A DNA stretch of 64,000 nucleotides, from NCBI GenBank assembly GCA_030674185.1, contig CM060312.1, positions 28,325,835 to 28,389,834 on the forward strand, read 5' to 3'. Shown here piece after piece: positions 35,273-47,248 of this stretch. Position 1 is the first letter of the stretch, and every line of letters begins with the position of its first letter. The notes beneath the pieces were generated by a model. That model was not told the DNA's origin. It was given only the letters and a program-made list of their open reading frames with translations, and searched no databases. The position numbers and the translations under genes were made by a program. This DNA comes from Monoplex corrugatus. Its lineage: Eukaryota; Mollusca; Gastropoda; Littorinimorpha; Ranellidae.

Positions 35273-35559
35273 AGAGTGTGTGTAAGCATGCATGCATATG
35301 TGTGTTTTGACATTATTCTTTTTCGAGTATAGTGGGAAGTCAGTTCTAAACGATGCACTGTTATTCCCAATTATCAACGATGCACTGTTATTCCCAATTA
35401 TCTGGAAGTTTGTCCATAGTGAGTTACGCAAGCTAGAAGAAAGAGACAGTTACAATGACATGAGTACAGGGAGTAGGCTACTATTTCTACTGGCCACTGA
35501 AATCCAGGCTGTTAATATGGATCGGACTAACATCAGACAGAGCAGAGTAGTACATGTCA

Positions 35560-35645
35560 ATATAAATAATAATAATAATAAAAAACGATTTTTGTATAGC
35601 ACTATTTTCTGAACTCATTTGGCCTTACTATACTTTACACACTTA
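35560..35645 (+). repeat. (AAT)n-GTATAGC repeat end
   Basis: AAT triplets run straight into TTTTTGTATAGCACTATTT. The same junction occurs at 48,476 (GTATAGCGC) and, inverted or partial, near 37,440-37,500 and 40,235-40,290. These are ends of one dispersed repeat family. Confidence 0.5.
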
Positions 35646-35664
35646 CAAGACAAAGAATGTTGTG

Positions 35665-35900
35665 GTAGCCACAAGGTCCTGGGCTTTATCTGCCTGGACA
35701 TGTCCGACTGGTAGGTAAAGGGTAGAGATTTTTACGATCTCCTACATCAACATGTGTGCAGACCTGCCAGTGATTATATCCCCCTTCATGTGTATATGCA
35801 TGTGGAATATCAACTATGCACGTTAAAGACCCTGTCAGTTATGTCAGAGTCTATGGAAATATGATAACACCCAGTATGTGCACAGACACAAGACTGGTGT
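35665..35900 (+). mobile_element. tRNA-derived SINE, family 1 (sense, 5'-truncated)
   Basis: Body matches 30.3 kb: GGTAAAGGGTAGAGATTTTT, ACATCAACATGTGTGCAGAC, CTATGCACGTTAAAGACC and AACACCCAGTATGTGCAC in the same order. The tRNA-like head is mostly missing or decayed. Confidence 0.7.
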
Positions 35901-36195
35901 TAATTTTATTATGATTTGACAACCTTGTGCTATAACTTTTTAAATTGATCCTTCCATACTGGACATGCACTCCACATGGATAGTGACATGCGCTCCATGT
36001 GGATAGTGTCTCATAAGTGCATGCTGTGAAGATGAGCACTGGTTCTGTTAGTTTCTGAGCTTTCTTCGTTACCACCTGGCCTAACTTGAGTCATACAGTA
36101 GGTGCTTCTTGACAGATACATACTGGTCTCCAATGCATGCTTAGGGAGTATCCAGCAGTATAGTAGAGACGTGTTTTTGTATGTAACTGTCTTAA

Positions 36196-36371
36196 CCCTT
36201 TGACTCTCACACTCTATCCACCATCTGCAAAAACCTAATTATTTTTCTCACCCTCTCTACGAGCTTCCTGCAGAAAGCTGGTGGATAGGCTGAGGAAGTC
36301 AACGGGTAAAGTTTTTGCATGCATGGTTGACATTGCAGGATGCTGGTGGACAAGGTGCAGGAGTCAAAGGG
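36196..36371. mobile_element. TTAA-flanked miniature element, CCCTTTGACTC family
   Basis: A 176-bp segment between TTAA copies (36192-36195 and 36372-36375). It begins CCCTTTGACTC and ends GAGTCAAAGGG, a perfect 11-bp inverted repeat. Internal sequence is itself partly palindromic (repeated GTGGATAG, AGTCAACGGG). The piggyBac-type signature gives the class; no coding capacity. Confidence 0.75.
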
Positions 36372-36375
36372 TTAA

Positions 36376-37530
36376 GATGTTGCATTTTGAGCAGAGTTGT
36401 TTTGGATGTTTGAATATTGGACTAGTTTTTCTACATACAAAATTAAAATGTAGTGGAAAAAGTTTAAGTGGCTTCAGACTGAAGACAAATGAGAAAGTTC
36501 TTCCCATGTTTTGTAAAAGAAAAAATTTGTTTTCTTTCTCACCAGGTAGTGATATGGTATAATTCTGTTTGAGACATGACACTACTTAAGTTTATATGGA
36601 TGGAACGATGTTTTCATTTATATTGATATAAGGGCAGTAATCCTCCTAGAAAGAGTTGTGAGAAAGTTATAGGATTTGTCCCCCTTTAACAGTATCAAAT
36701 GTTTTGTTTTGACAGAATGCCCACATATTTGTTTTCTATGCCTATAGGGTTTTCCATCCAGCATGCGAGCAGAGTTGACCTCTAGCAGCCTTTATCCTGG
36801 TGTTCAAGTCCAACACCAGCATTCGCTGTTAATTACGCATGCCTGTCGGAGGTGGTAGCACTGTGTTTGTGTGCTAAGCAGGTCGAAAAACAGTTTTCTG
36901 GCCTTCATGATGTCTGCCTTCTCAACAGCATCTTTGTTAAAGATTTGTTCTTTTCATCATTGGCATTGTCAATGCATCACATTGCTTTATGTCTTCACCG
37001 ATTGTACCGTAGGTTGGCAATTTAATGTGGTGACAGATTTTCAATCTTTTTTTTTTAATGTGTGAATAAGTGAATAATGCACTGATTTAGGCTCTGTGTG
37101 AATCTTTGTATTCATCTGCTTATTACAGTATTAGAAGCCTTAACTAGTTTAAGAACATGGGGTTGAAATATTAATTTGTAATTTTCAAACTAAGCATCTT
37201 AACTGCTGGCCCAATCTTTTATTTCTGTCATGCATTTGCAGTTTGGCTGGGAAATTGTGTGAGAAAGACAAGAATATGCACAAGTTCCGAATACTACACC
37301 TTTTCTTGAATTATTCCCACACAACTGTGGTGTGTAACACCAATGAAAGATACAGACTGTGCGACAACATAGTAGGGTACGTTCAGTTCATATAATAGCC
37401 TGAAGTCTTCATGCTCCACTGAAAATTATGATTATGTATGTGTAATGCGCAGTGAGTTCAAATAAATTTGGAGAATAGCGCTATACAAAAATTATTTACA
37501 TTATAATGTAATTTACAGAAACACTGATAT
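36376..37530. other. Intronic non-coding DNA
   Basis: Lies within the proposed last intron of the kinase gene. No exon or clear element; a decayed GTATAGCGC repeat end lies near 37,440-37,500. Confidence 0.4.
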
Positions 37531-37532
37531 TA

Positions 37533-37549
37533 CACACACACACACACAC

Positions 37550-37594
<45 letters not shown>

Positions 37595-38225
37595 CAGAAT
37601 ACAAATATTAATACATGCCGAAATGAATATATACTGGTACCAACAACATCTAACCATACAAACACACTTTATAGCCTACATGTGGTTGTAAACATACACA
37701 TACATGAATGATTACACAATACTACATGACTGGTAGCTAGAGGTGGAAGTACATATGGGTGGATGATCAATCATGATATCAACAATGGAAGCACAACAGA
37801 TTAGTGGGACAGAATAGCTGCACCGTTGAATCACAGGCAGCAGAGAGGAATATCCAATTAAAAAAAAAAAAGACAGCAATCAAGCCCTTCTAACAATATC
37901 CCTTTTTCATAGAATAGACACCCCCCCCCCCCCCCCCCACACACACACACCACACACATATACACACAGACACACACACTTACACACACAAACATACAAA
38001 CATGCATACACATTCACATACATACACACCCATGCACACACACTTATACAAACATGCATACACATTCACATACACACACACACACATGCTTGTCTAAAAT
38101 CACTTCGGTGAATAGACATTAAATCAAAGACCAACCAACCAACCAACACACACATGCACACACACTTATACACACACACACACACAACACACACACACAT
38201 TCACTTACACACGCACTCACACACA
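37533..38225. repeat. (AC)n-rich stretch with poly-C
   Basis: (AC)n at 37,533-37,592, a run of about 20 C at 37,920-37,939 running into (AC)n, then AC-rich DNA to 38,225 with CATACA variants. Confidence 0.85.
38091..38136 (+). repeat. Repeat end abutting a microsatellite (copy 1)
   Basis: CTTGTCTAAAATCACTTCGG, then TGAATAGACATTAAATCAAA and GACCAACC, leads directly into (AACC)n/(AC)n. The same 45-bp sequence at 41,950-41,997 also leads into (AC)n, so this is the terminus of a dispersed element. Confidence 0.65.
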
Positions 38226-38249
38226 TATATCCTTATTGTCTATATTTCG

Positions 38250-38560
38250 TTCAGTATGTGTCTGTGTGTTTGCACGGTGTTTGACCCACACAGTGCAGGC
38301 ATTATGATGGAGGGCATGCATACCGGTTTTTTTTTTCTTCTGACTTCCACTGAACTCTGACATGATTTGCAGAATCTTTAACGTGTGTATTTGATAATTC
38401 TGCATGCATGTATACACACAAAGGCTACAAGCACTTGCAAGTCCGCACACTGTTGACCTGGAGATCAGAAACATCTCCACACTTTACGCACAAAGAGATC
38501 CCAATGCAGGTTTGGACTTTGGCCTTCCAAATGGAAGTCTAGTGCTACTCCATTATCATG
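38250..38560 (-). mobile_element. tRNA-derived SINE, family 1 (antisense)
   Basis: Antisense copy: GAATCTTTAACGTGTGTATT, ATGTATACACACAAAGGCTA, GTTGACCTGGAGATCAGAAA and CATCTCCACACTTTACGCAC. The final block is present once here, which makes this copy the single-unit comparator for the expanded copy at 59.8-60.8 kb. Confidence 0.75.
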
Positions 38561-38647
38561 CCTTTTTTGAGAAAAACATAATGGAAACTTATGTGCAGTT
38601 TACTGTCTGTTAACAATGCCTTATGAAAGAAATGTGTCTCTAACACA

Positions 38648-38802
38648 TTAGCTCCCTCACTTTTATCCATTAGCATTCTGCTTTGTCAAGCATGCTAACA
38701 AAACAAAATCTTAACCCTTTGACTCCCTGGTGGACAGGGTGAGGGAGTCAAAGGGTTAAGTTTTTGCAGTTGGTCGAAAAGGTGCAGGAGTCAAAGGATG
38801 AA
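38648..38802. mobile_element. CCCTTTGACTC-family miniature element, host of a nested insertion
   Basis: Outer element resembling 51,629-51,739: GCTCCCTCAC, ATCCATTAGCATTCTGC, TTTGTCAA..ATG, then GTTTTTGCAG and GGAGTCAAAGG at the right. Its left terminus is decayed. It is split at 38,711 by the 41-bp element described next. Confidence 0.65.
38715..38755. mobile_element. 41-bp TTAA-flanked mini-element nested in the previous one
   Basis: Forty-one base pairs between TTAA copies (38711-38714 and 38756-38759), starting CCCTTTGACTCCCT and ending AGGGAGTCAAAGGG, a perfect 14-bp inverted repeat around a 13-bp centre. Joining the flanks at a single TTAA restores the alignment with the homologous element at 51.6 kb. 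Confidence 0.7.
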
Positions 38803-39795
<993 letters not shown>

Positions 39796-39799
39796 AGCG

Positions 39800-40475
39800 T
39801 GGTGCATACATGTTTGTGTGTGCATGAGTGTGAACAAAATGTCAGCAGTGATTTATCAGCTGTCTACACTATCATAGATAAATCTTAATACTGTTCATAC
39901 AAGATCTGGACCATATTTTCAGCCTCATGGAGAATCACGGATGGAAAGTTTGGATCAAAAAGAAACAGAAATATTTTAGCGAAAAATTTTAAATCATTTG
40001 ATACCACCATTTTTTCCAGATTGTAAAATTGGCTAAATGCAGAATTATGATACCTTATCTCTTAACTTAACTGAACTTTTTCAAACTGACAATTATGAAA
40101 AAAAAAAGAAAGAAAAAAGAATTTTTCAATATACACAAATACAGCAAAACTGACTTAATTCATAAAGTATATTCTGATGTTTGAGTGTATGTGTGATACA
40201 TCAATGCTTCTGTATGTAATGCATTCTGTGCCTTGTGACATGTGAAATGTACAGTGAATCCAGAGTTTGGGGAATGGCACTATACAAGCATGATTCACTG
40301 TCATTATTAAGTTTCAAGAGGGAGAAAACATGCAGCCCACTGACAAGAGGAAACAGTTTTTCTCCAGCAACAAATTCGTCATGTCACTAAAGTATAAAAC
40401 AACTAGGCATAGCCAACTCAAAGCATAATACAAACAACACTGAAAAAACGGGAGAAATCTATGACCTATCAAAGT
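39800..40475. other. Intronic non-coding DNA
   Basis: No exon seen. A decayed copy of the GCACTATACAA repeat end lies near 40,235-40,290. Confidence 0.4.
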
Positions 40476-40562
40476 AAAAATAAATGAATAAATAAATAAA
40501 TAGATAAACAGATAAAATAAATAAATAAATACATAAATAAATAAATACATAAATAAATAACA
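40476..40562. repeat. (AAAT)n microsatellite
   Basis: Imperfect tetranucleotide AAAT with GATA/CATA variants. The minus-strand Leu/Ile/Phe/Tyr-rich open frame over it is an artefact. Confidence 0.9.
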
Positions 40563-40790
40563 AGCAAAGAGAGAAACAAAGAAAGAAATAAACAAACCAA
40601 AAGATGTGGTGCCAACCAATCTCGATCTTCCATTTGAAATATTTGTTATCATTTCTAATGGCGAGGCCAGGAAACAACCTCCATCTATAATGAAAATAAG
40701 TATATGGTTCTAATGAGTCATATGTTTTAAAAAGTGAAAAACAAACAAATGTATGATTCCTGTAAGCGTTACACAGAAAAAAAGCCTTAC

Positions 40791-40894
40791 CTTTCACTGC
40801 CAATGGAGAGGTCAATGTTCTCATCATTTAGGGTGCTGAACTTCACGTACTGTGCCCTGGTGTACAGCGTAACCCCTTGCTCTTTACCACTATC
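40791..40894 (-). CDS. NEK-like kinase, tail exon (104 nt)
   Basis: Minus strand: acceptor TGTTATAG before 40,894, donor AAG|GTAAGG after 40,791. It encodes DSGKEQGVTLYTRAQYVKFS and TLNDENIDLSIGSE, starting in phase 0 as required by the previous exon and leaving two bases for the next. The only open frame between two good splice sites in this part of the intron. No domain recognised; aromatic/acidic stretch. Confidence 0.65.
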
Positions 40895-41949
40895 CTATAA
40901 CACGGAAGGAAGAAAAGATTAACGTTTGTGTCTGACCTTGAAGATGTAGGGGGAATGAGATAGCAGAGACTTCAACTTCTCACAAGGCCAACAGTTTTCT
41001 TTCGTACCCTTAAGCCACTGTCTGTATGGGGCCATGCCTACAGTCTTTAATGCATACAAAGAATCGCTATGGTGTCAATCAATCCTTGCATGGAATTTTA
41101 CTATTTTAGAGGACAGGTCACAAAAAATTGGATTTCAATGATATCCACCTATTTTGACCATTTTCCAGACTAAATACAGATAACAATAACAAATTTATTT
41201 CTATTGTGCAAACAGTCCATGCCAAAAGCAAGCTCACTGTGCTTTTTAGGAATAGAACAAAGAATGCACATGCACGCACAAACACACACAAACACGCACA
41301 CACATACATACAGGATAATGAACCAGGGTACAATCAGCCCTGTTGGGGTGTTGATTCTTAATTCAAGTTATCATCCTCTCTGTCTCACCTACAAGTGCAC
41401 ACACATACACACACACCACATGCACGCATGCATGCATGCACACATACACACATGCAGCACCATGCACACACACACACAGAGGATGCTGATATACCCTGGG
41501 ATAGTAAACAGTTCTATGACAGACAGACAGACAGGCACATACAATCCCTTATGTATAGGTGGAAACTTGATGCATTCAAAACAAAATACACCAGGAATGT
41601 AGTGTGTGTGTGGAAAGAAGATAACGCATAGTCATATTCTTTCATGCGTCGGGTAAAACGACATATACCTACGTTATCAACGAAGACAGTTTCTGACGTA
41701 TTTGCCTCACCATCCTTAACATATGAATTTTTTGTTAGCCTGTCAAAAAGTCCTATAGCGAATTATCTTTAACGCGCCGTTACTTCTCATGTTCAGTGTT
41801 ATGGTTAGCTAATTTTACTGTTTCAATCGTTAATTATGATAACGTCATTTGTGAATTTTTCTTTCTTGTCTTGTTTTTCTGGTTCATTTCTTTTTCCTGA
41901 AGATTAACCATTTCCAAGTTTCCTCTTTTTTTTTGTTTTTTTGTTTTTT
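40895..41949. other. Intronic non-coding DNA
   Basis: Contains CA-rich patches (41,270-41,310 and 41,395-41,482). No exon or clear element. Confidence 0.4.
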
Positions 41950-42009
41950 TGTTTGTCTAAAATCACTTTAGTGAATAGACATTAAATCAAAGACCACCAC
42001 ACTCACTCA

Positions 42010-42086
<77 letters not shown>
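41950..42086 (+). repeat. Repeat end (copy 2) running into (AC)n
   Basis: TTGTCTAAAATCACTTTAGT and GAATAGACATTAAATCAAAG match 38,091-38,136. They are followed by (ACTC)n and then about 73 bp of pure (AC)n ending 15 nt from the donor of the exon at 42,101. Confidence 0.8.
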
Positions 42087-42100
42087 GAGAGAGGGTTTAC

Positions 42101-42210
42101 CATGGTGGGTTTGTCAGTTGCGTTCACAAACCGCAGATCTTTTGAAGCAGGATGGTCCGTTTCTTTCACATCTTCTGTTGTTTTGCTGTCAACTTGTTTG
42201 ATCTTCCTTT
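42101..42210 (-). CDS. NEK-like kinase, tail exon (110 nt)
   Basis: Minus strand: acceptor TCTTCACAG before 42,210, donor ATG|GTAAAC after 42,101. It encodes RKIKQVDSKTTEDVKETDHP and then ASKDLRFVNATDKPTM. The exon begins with two bases that complete a Glu codon with the last base of the 52-nt exon at 43,969. Charged, likely disordered tail. In the transcript a (GU)n tract begins about 15 nt after the donor. Confidence 0.65.
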
Positions 42211-42412
42211 CTGTGAAGACATAAACGCACAACTTTGTCATGCTGTCTCATTCCTCAGTAGTATTTCTTTAGTATCATCACCATCATTCCTGTTTTTATA
42301 TAATTTCTCACAGCATTGTGAACAAGTGTCCCACGTTCTGTAGCTCTTCCTGCCTTGATCTCTCAACCAGACCACAGTTTTGATGGGCTCAGAGGCAGCT
42401 CAAAGTAATAAC

Positions 42413-42590
42413 AATAAAAACAACAACAACAACAACGACAACGATGACGATGATGATGATGATGTGGTGGTGGTGGTGGTGGTGGTGGTGGTTGGGTGGT
42501 TGTGTGGTGTGGTTGTGTGTGTGGTAGTGGTGTGATGATGATGATGATGTGATGATGATGATGATAATAATAACAACAACAATGTATTGA
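42413..42590. repeat. Compound trinucleotide repeat
   Basis: Successive (CAA)n, (CGA)n/(GAT)n, (GTG)n and again (GAT)n/(AAT)n/(CAA)n. The minus strand gives Ser/His/Thr homopolymers and is not a gene. Confidence 0.9.
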
Positions 42591-43159
42591 ATAATGACTA
42601 CTTGAACAGTGCCTCAGAAGAATACACTAAGCGCATCACAACAGCATTAGTGCCAGAGGCGGAAATCTAAAGCAAATACATGTCAACCAGTTCCACCATG
42701 TAAACAGAAAAAAATGATAAACATACAATGTTAAAAAGGCAATAAAATGAGTTAAAATAAAACATATACTTTCACATGTTGATCAGTCATGCAACAATGA
42801 CAGTAAATAATTGGGGAAAAAATACCGCATAAATTCACGTACATTTAAAACTTCAAAAGCAATGAATACATCTCTTGCTCTCTGAGAGCTCTATTGTCAA
42901 ATAAAGGCAATGCTATGCAAAAGATGAAGCAGCAAAAAGTAACATAAGAAAGGAACAGATAAATGAATAAAAAAATACACACAAATACTATACTGGCATT
43001 TTCTTTGATTAAGAATGATTTTTCAAAATATCTTTCATATCATTCTCTCTCTCTCTCTTTCTCTCTCTGTTTTAAAAAAAAATCAATCAATACAAAAATG
43101 AAAGATAAATGTTGTCCCATAGCACTGAAGACAAAGGAAAGTGAGGCATCAAGACCTTG

Positions 43160-43372
43160 ACTTTTCTTGAGGTTTGCATTATCAGGAACGAACGCGCCAA
43201 ATTCCTCTCCCTTGCTGCTTTACCGTCACCAACAATAAACAGGGTCAGATGCCCATTCACAACTGGGTGGACTGGAGGCCACATGCACACAGATTACTGC
43301 CCCCTCCCCCAAGCTGGACTTAAACGCATGCACTCAGATTGGCATGCAGCACCACACACATCTTTTGAAAAA
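43160..43372. mobile_element. SINE-like repeat, family 4 (copy 1)
   Basis: Shares GAGGTTTGCATTATCAGGAA, CTCTCCCTTGCTGCTTTACC, CCATTCACAACTGGGTGGAC and TGGACTTAAACGCATGCACT with 54,925-55,130, in order. The last part, with an inverted B-box-like sequence, suggests an antisense tRNA-like head. Confidence 0.55.
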
Positions 43373-43429
43373 CTATAAGTTACAGACGGACACTATATTC
43401 AAATTATCAAAGGATAAAGGATGAGCTTG

Positions 43430-43830
43430 ATGTGACCTGCTCCTATCCAGAGTTGAGCATGTTTTGGGCTCACTGGAAAAACTGGGACCCCGAAATCGAG
43501 CCTCATTGCACTGAAGGTATTGCTCAATTTTCCTGATTAACATTACAGGTGTCTTGTCTTTCTCAGGCCTCCAGGTGTGATTAACATTACAGGTGTCTGT
43601 CTCTCTCAGGTCTCCAGGTGTCTCTATCTCTCAGGCATGGCTAAACGCCAAGACATATTGAAAAACTAGGTGCAGAGTGCAGCCATGTCGTGCAGTCCCA
43701 ATTCAAAATGGAAACACCCACTCTTCCCCCCAGGCATCATCACTTTCATCCCCATTCTCATCATCATAGCACTGTGAAAAGCTGTCCCAGAGTAGTGTCC
43801 CTTCATGTTCTGTACTCATGGTGACCTCAG
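43430..43830 (+). mobile_element. tRNA-SINE family 2, headless copy with internal duplication
   Basis: Matches 58.96 and 60.99 kb from GGGCTCACTGG, through AGGTATTGCTCAATTTTCCT, to AAGCTGTCCCAGAGTAG and the following GTGTCCCTTCATGTTCTG. A short duplication of a GATTAACATTACAGGTGTC block (43,535 and 43,577) is specific to this copy. Confidence 0.65.
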
Positions 43831-43968
43831 ATTGTGTGAGTCTGGAGGTGCGATGGAGAGCAGAAGTGATCAACATGGGGAAAGTAACTCTAGAACAGTG
43901 CAGAAGACAGGTAGGCGGGATGGGGTGGAGGGATGGAAAAAAGATCTTGATGACACTTCCTCACTTAC

Positions 43969-44020
43969 CTCTTAGAAAATTTCTTTTCTTTTTCTTTCCT
44001 TTCTCTTGGCTAACACAGGC
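43969..44020 (-). CDS. NEK-like kinase, 52-nt basic microexon
   Basis: Minus strand: acceptor GTCTTGGACAG before 44,020, strong donor GAG|GTAAGTG after 43,969. It encodes ACVSQEKGKKKKRNFLR. It starts in phase 0, matching the end of the 1,209-nt exon, and leaves one base, exactly what the 42.1-kb exon needs; without it the two neighbours do not join in frame. The KGKKKKR run could be a nuclear localisation signal. Short length keeps confidence moderate. Confidence 0.6.
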
Positions 44021-44089
44021 CTGTCCAAGACACACAACACTGTACATTAATCTGTGTATGTGTGACTATTTGTCTGTTTGTTTGTTTTT

Positions 44090-44250
44090 GTGTTTGTGTG
44101 TGTGTGTGTGTGTGGTGTGTGGTGTGTGTGTGTGTGTGCATGTGTGTGTGGTGTGCATGTGTGTGTGTATGGTTGGTGTGATATAAGAGAGTGTGTGTGT
44201 GCGTGCATGCGTGTGTGCGTGCGCATCTGTGTGTGCACGTGTGTGAATGT
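44090..44250. repeat. TG-rich microsatellite
   Basis: Imperfect TG/CATG-rich stretch with short pure TG runs (44,096-44,114 and 44,122-44,136). Confidence 0.85.
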
Positions 44251-44825
44251 GTATGAATATGTAAGTATTTGCATGCAGGCATGCGCATGTGTGGTGTGCA
44301 TAAATGTAAATGTGTATGTATAAGCAAGTGTGAGTAACATGCATGTATGTAAATATGTGTAACAGAATGTTTAAGGACAATAATCAGTTTGAAGAACAAA
44401 CACTGAACAGTGTAAGCATACAATATGTATTCTGAATAGCTAATTATCAACAACACTTTTTCCTATAATTACAAATTGATATCTTTTTCTATTACCATGT
44501 TATGAAATGGTGTCTGTCAAGTGACACCCATCTACCAAATGATATACAGATGTTCTTGTTGAAGTATCTGCCATATAGATGGCTATGGTGATTTAGAAAA
44601 CTTTCAAATAATGTAATGAATACGTGTTGTAGATTATAGATGAGAAGCAAGATAGTAAGTATGTGGAGTTGCATGAAAGTTGAGTGGTACAAAAAAATGA
44701 GATCAAATGTTCTGGATGGTGGTCATGTCCTCATGCAATACTATGAATTCCTTCCATCAAACTGCCAATTCAATGCACTAAAAGTGGAGCTCAAGAGAAA
44801 AAGTAGCTTTATCTCATCTCATCTC
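44251..44825. other. Intronic non-coding DNA
   Basis: No exon or clear element seen. Confidence 0.4.
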
Positions 44826-45441
44826 ATCTGTTGGCATCACTGGGTGTGGTGTTGGCTGCTGCAATCAATGACAAAGACAGGGTTATTTCCTCCATTTGCT
44901 CCGGGCTTCGCTGGCCCTGCTGACTTCATGGATTCTCATGCCGCTGGTTTCAGTGATGTTGCCAATGAGAGAAGCTGGTGGTCTGCCTCTTTTTCTTTTT
45001 GCCTCAGTCTTACCTTGAAAGACAGTCTTCATAAAGCCAGTCTCTTGGCATCACTGGGTGCAGTGTTGGCCGCTGCAATCAATGACAAAGACAGGGTTAT
45101 TTCCTCCATTTGCTCCGGGCTTCGCTGGCCCTGCTGACTTCATGGATTCTCATGCCGCTGGTTTTGATTATGTTGCCAATGAGAGAATCTGGTGGTCTGC
45201 CTCTTTTTCTTTTTGCCTCAGTCTTACCTTGAAAGACAGTCTTCATAAAGCCAGTCTCTTGGTTACGTAGCCCATGGCCTACATATCTTAATTTTCTTTC
45301 ATTTATTAATGATAGAAGTTTTCTTGCTGTTCCCAATTCATTTAGTATGCTTTCATCTGTTCTTCTAGCTTTATACTCCCTAACAAATGAGTCAGTTGCA
45401 CATGGATGCACTGCGGTCGAGCAAAGAATGTATATGTGCAT
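44826..45441 (-). mobile_element. RTE-like LINE tail with 214-bp tandem duplication
   Basis: Minus strand 45,441-45,097 encodes ARRTDESILNELGTARKLLS, INERKLRYVGHGLRNQETG, GKTEAKRKRGRPPDSLIG and MRIHEVSRASEARSKWRK, the standard C-terminus of RTE-type LINE proteins. The final about 214 bp is repeated (45,045-45,258 and 44,831-45,044) with about 95 percent identity by eye. 5'-truncated into a (TG)n tract. Confidence 0.85.
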
Positions 45442-45448
45442 GATTCAG

Positions 45449-45640
<192 letters not shown>

Positions 45641-45824
45641 TGTGTATTTCACTTCATTTGATTTTTTTCACGCAGTTTTTAATTGTGGTTATCACTATGG
45701 CAGCAGTTATATTTAATTTCTTGTTTAGAGATAATAAAATAAAGTATTTTGAATTGAACTGAAATGATAAACTAAGCTGATGAATACTGGACCATAACTA
45801 TGATGTGCACTTCTGTGAACCTAC

Positions 45825-47033
45825 CTGACTTTCAGCATCAGGAGATGCACCTGTCCTCTCTTCTGCCACAATATCTCTCGCACCTGCTCCCTCCTTCATC
45901 AGACCATCTCTCACACCTGCCCCATTCTCTGTATCTCCCTCACCAGAGGATGTGGTCACTCTCTGTATGCCTCTGACCTCCCCATTGAACACTGGACGTT
46001 TGTAATCATGGCTGCCTTTGGCTTTTAAGTTCTCAGACTCTGGTGGCAAAAGCTTAGCTCTTGCCCAGTTCAATACATCATTAGCGTAAGCCATGTCAAT
46101 ACCCTTTGTACTATTGTTCTGCTGAAAACTGGGCTGGGATTCCTGATCTCCTGATGTGTTAGTTGCAGACCTAAGTGCTGCTCTCTCTAGTTCTGTGGCA
46201 GTGTTCTGAGACAGAGGTGAGGAGAAGGCTCTGCTAGAAGCACCAGGATTAGACTCATTCTGATAACCACGGAAATGATCAACACTGTCTGTATGCTCTT
46301 CATAAAGACGAGGTTGTGGTAAAGGTCTAGCCCTGACAACCATGGATGATTTGCCAATCCTCAGATAGCTGAGTTTTGAATTATTATGAGCACGAAGGGT
46401 TTGTGATGAAGGATTGTCAAAATCACTGCCACTGTCACTGTCACTATCACTCGTAAGCCTACTACTATCTCCATTATCACACATTTCGTCTTTCCTGTTT
46501 TGCCTATGCTGCCTAGATGAAGATTGTCCTGACTGGTATCTACTCCCATTCACAACCCTGCTATCCTTGCTTTCTGTTTGTGACTGTGAAATATACAGTG
46601 TGGCATCACTACTATCTAAGCTGCTTCTTTCACTCGCTGTACTTTCTACATACTGAGACACATCAGTATTGTGAGACAATGTTGAAGATCCTATTGTATC
46701 CTTATCATCTGCATGCCTGGTATCTGAAGCAGTAAATTTACTGGTAACTCTAACTCTTCTTGCACTCGATGTTCCAGTCTGTGAAGACCGTTTCCCTGAA
46801 GAGCTGTCAAAGTCTCTGATGCTGCCTGATGACAACTGCTCTGCCAATGCAGCCCTGAGCTGAGCAGACTGGACAGCCTGTTTTTTGCCCAGGAATTGGG
46901 TGAGAGCACTAGCCATTCTGAGACGCCAGATTTTTAGAAATCTGGCGTCTTTTGGTCTTTCAGATCTGTCAAGCTCACTTTCTCCTTGTTTATTTCTTTG
47001 CCACTCTGCTTGTGGTTGTTCCGTATTCAATTC
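45825..47033 (-). CDS. NEK-like kinase, large tail exon (1,209 nt, 403 codons)
   Basis: Minus strand: acceptor TTTTACAG before 47,033, donor CAG|GTAGGT after 45,825. One uninterrupted phase-0 frame starting ELNTEQPQAEWQRNKQG. It is rich in Ser, Asp, Gln and Thr (for example DSDSDSGSDFDNPSS) and probably disordered and phosphorylated, as in other NEK tails. A basic/hydrophobic patch, ARFLKIWRLRMASALTQFLG, lies near the start and could be a helix or binding motif. Reading through the donor would add VGSQKCTS and stop, a possible retained-intron end. A 13-bp hairpin lies at 46,921-46,950. The exon's join to the kinase exon at 50.6 kb is by phase and position. Confidence 0.8.
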
Positions 47034-47248
47034 CTGTAAAATTAAAAAAAATAAATAAAAAAAAGAAAAATAAGAAAAATTAACAGATATGGATACAAGA
47101 CTGAAACAGGCACAAACACATCAGTCACACATGAAAATTTTCAAAGCACACATACATACTCAGGACAAAATACTGGTTTGATAAATGCAGTGAAATATCC
47201 AGTCACTATGGAATGATGATTAATGTGTTGAACTGACAAGGCTTTTAA

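Noticed and set aside
40314..40827. Leu/Ile/Tyr-rich minus frames resembling membrane proteins
   Set aside because: They are translations of the (AAAT)n microsatellite at 40.48-40.56 kb and flanks.
43818..43925. Plus-strand open frame with CAG|GTAGGC-like donor
   Set aside because: It overlaps the tail of a family-2 SINE and has no partner exon on the plus strand.
45798..45824. Stop-ended extension (VGSQKCTS) as the normal end of the kinase
   Set aside because: A consensus donor CAG|GTAGGT precedes it, and downstream exons continue in phase. It remains possible as a retained-intron isoform.
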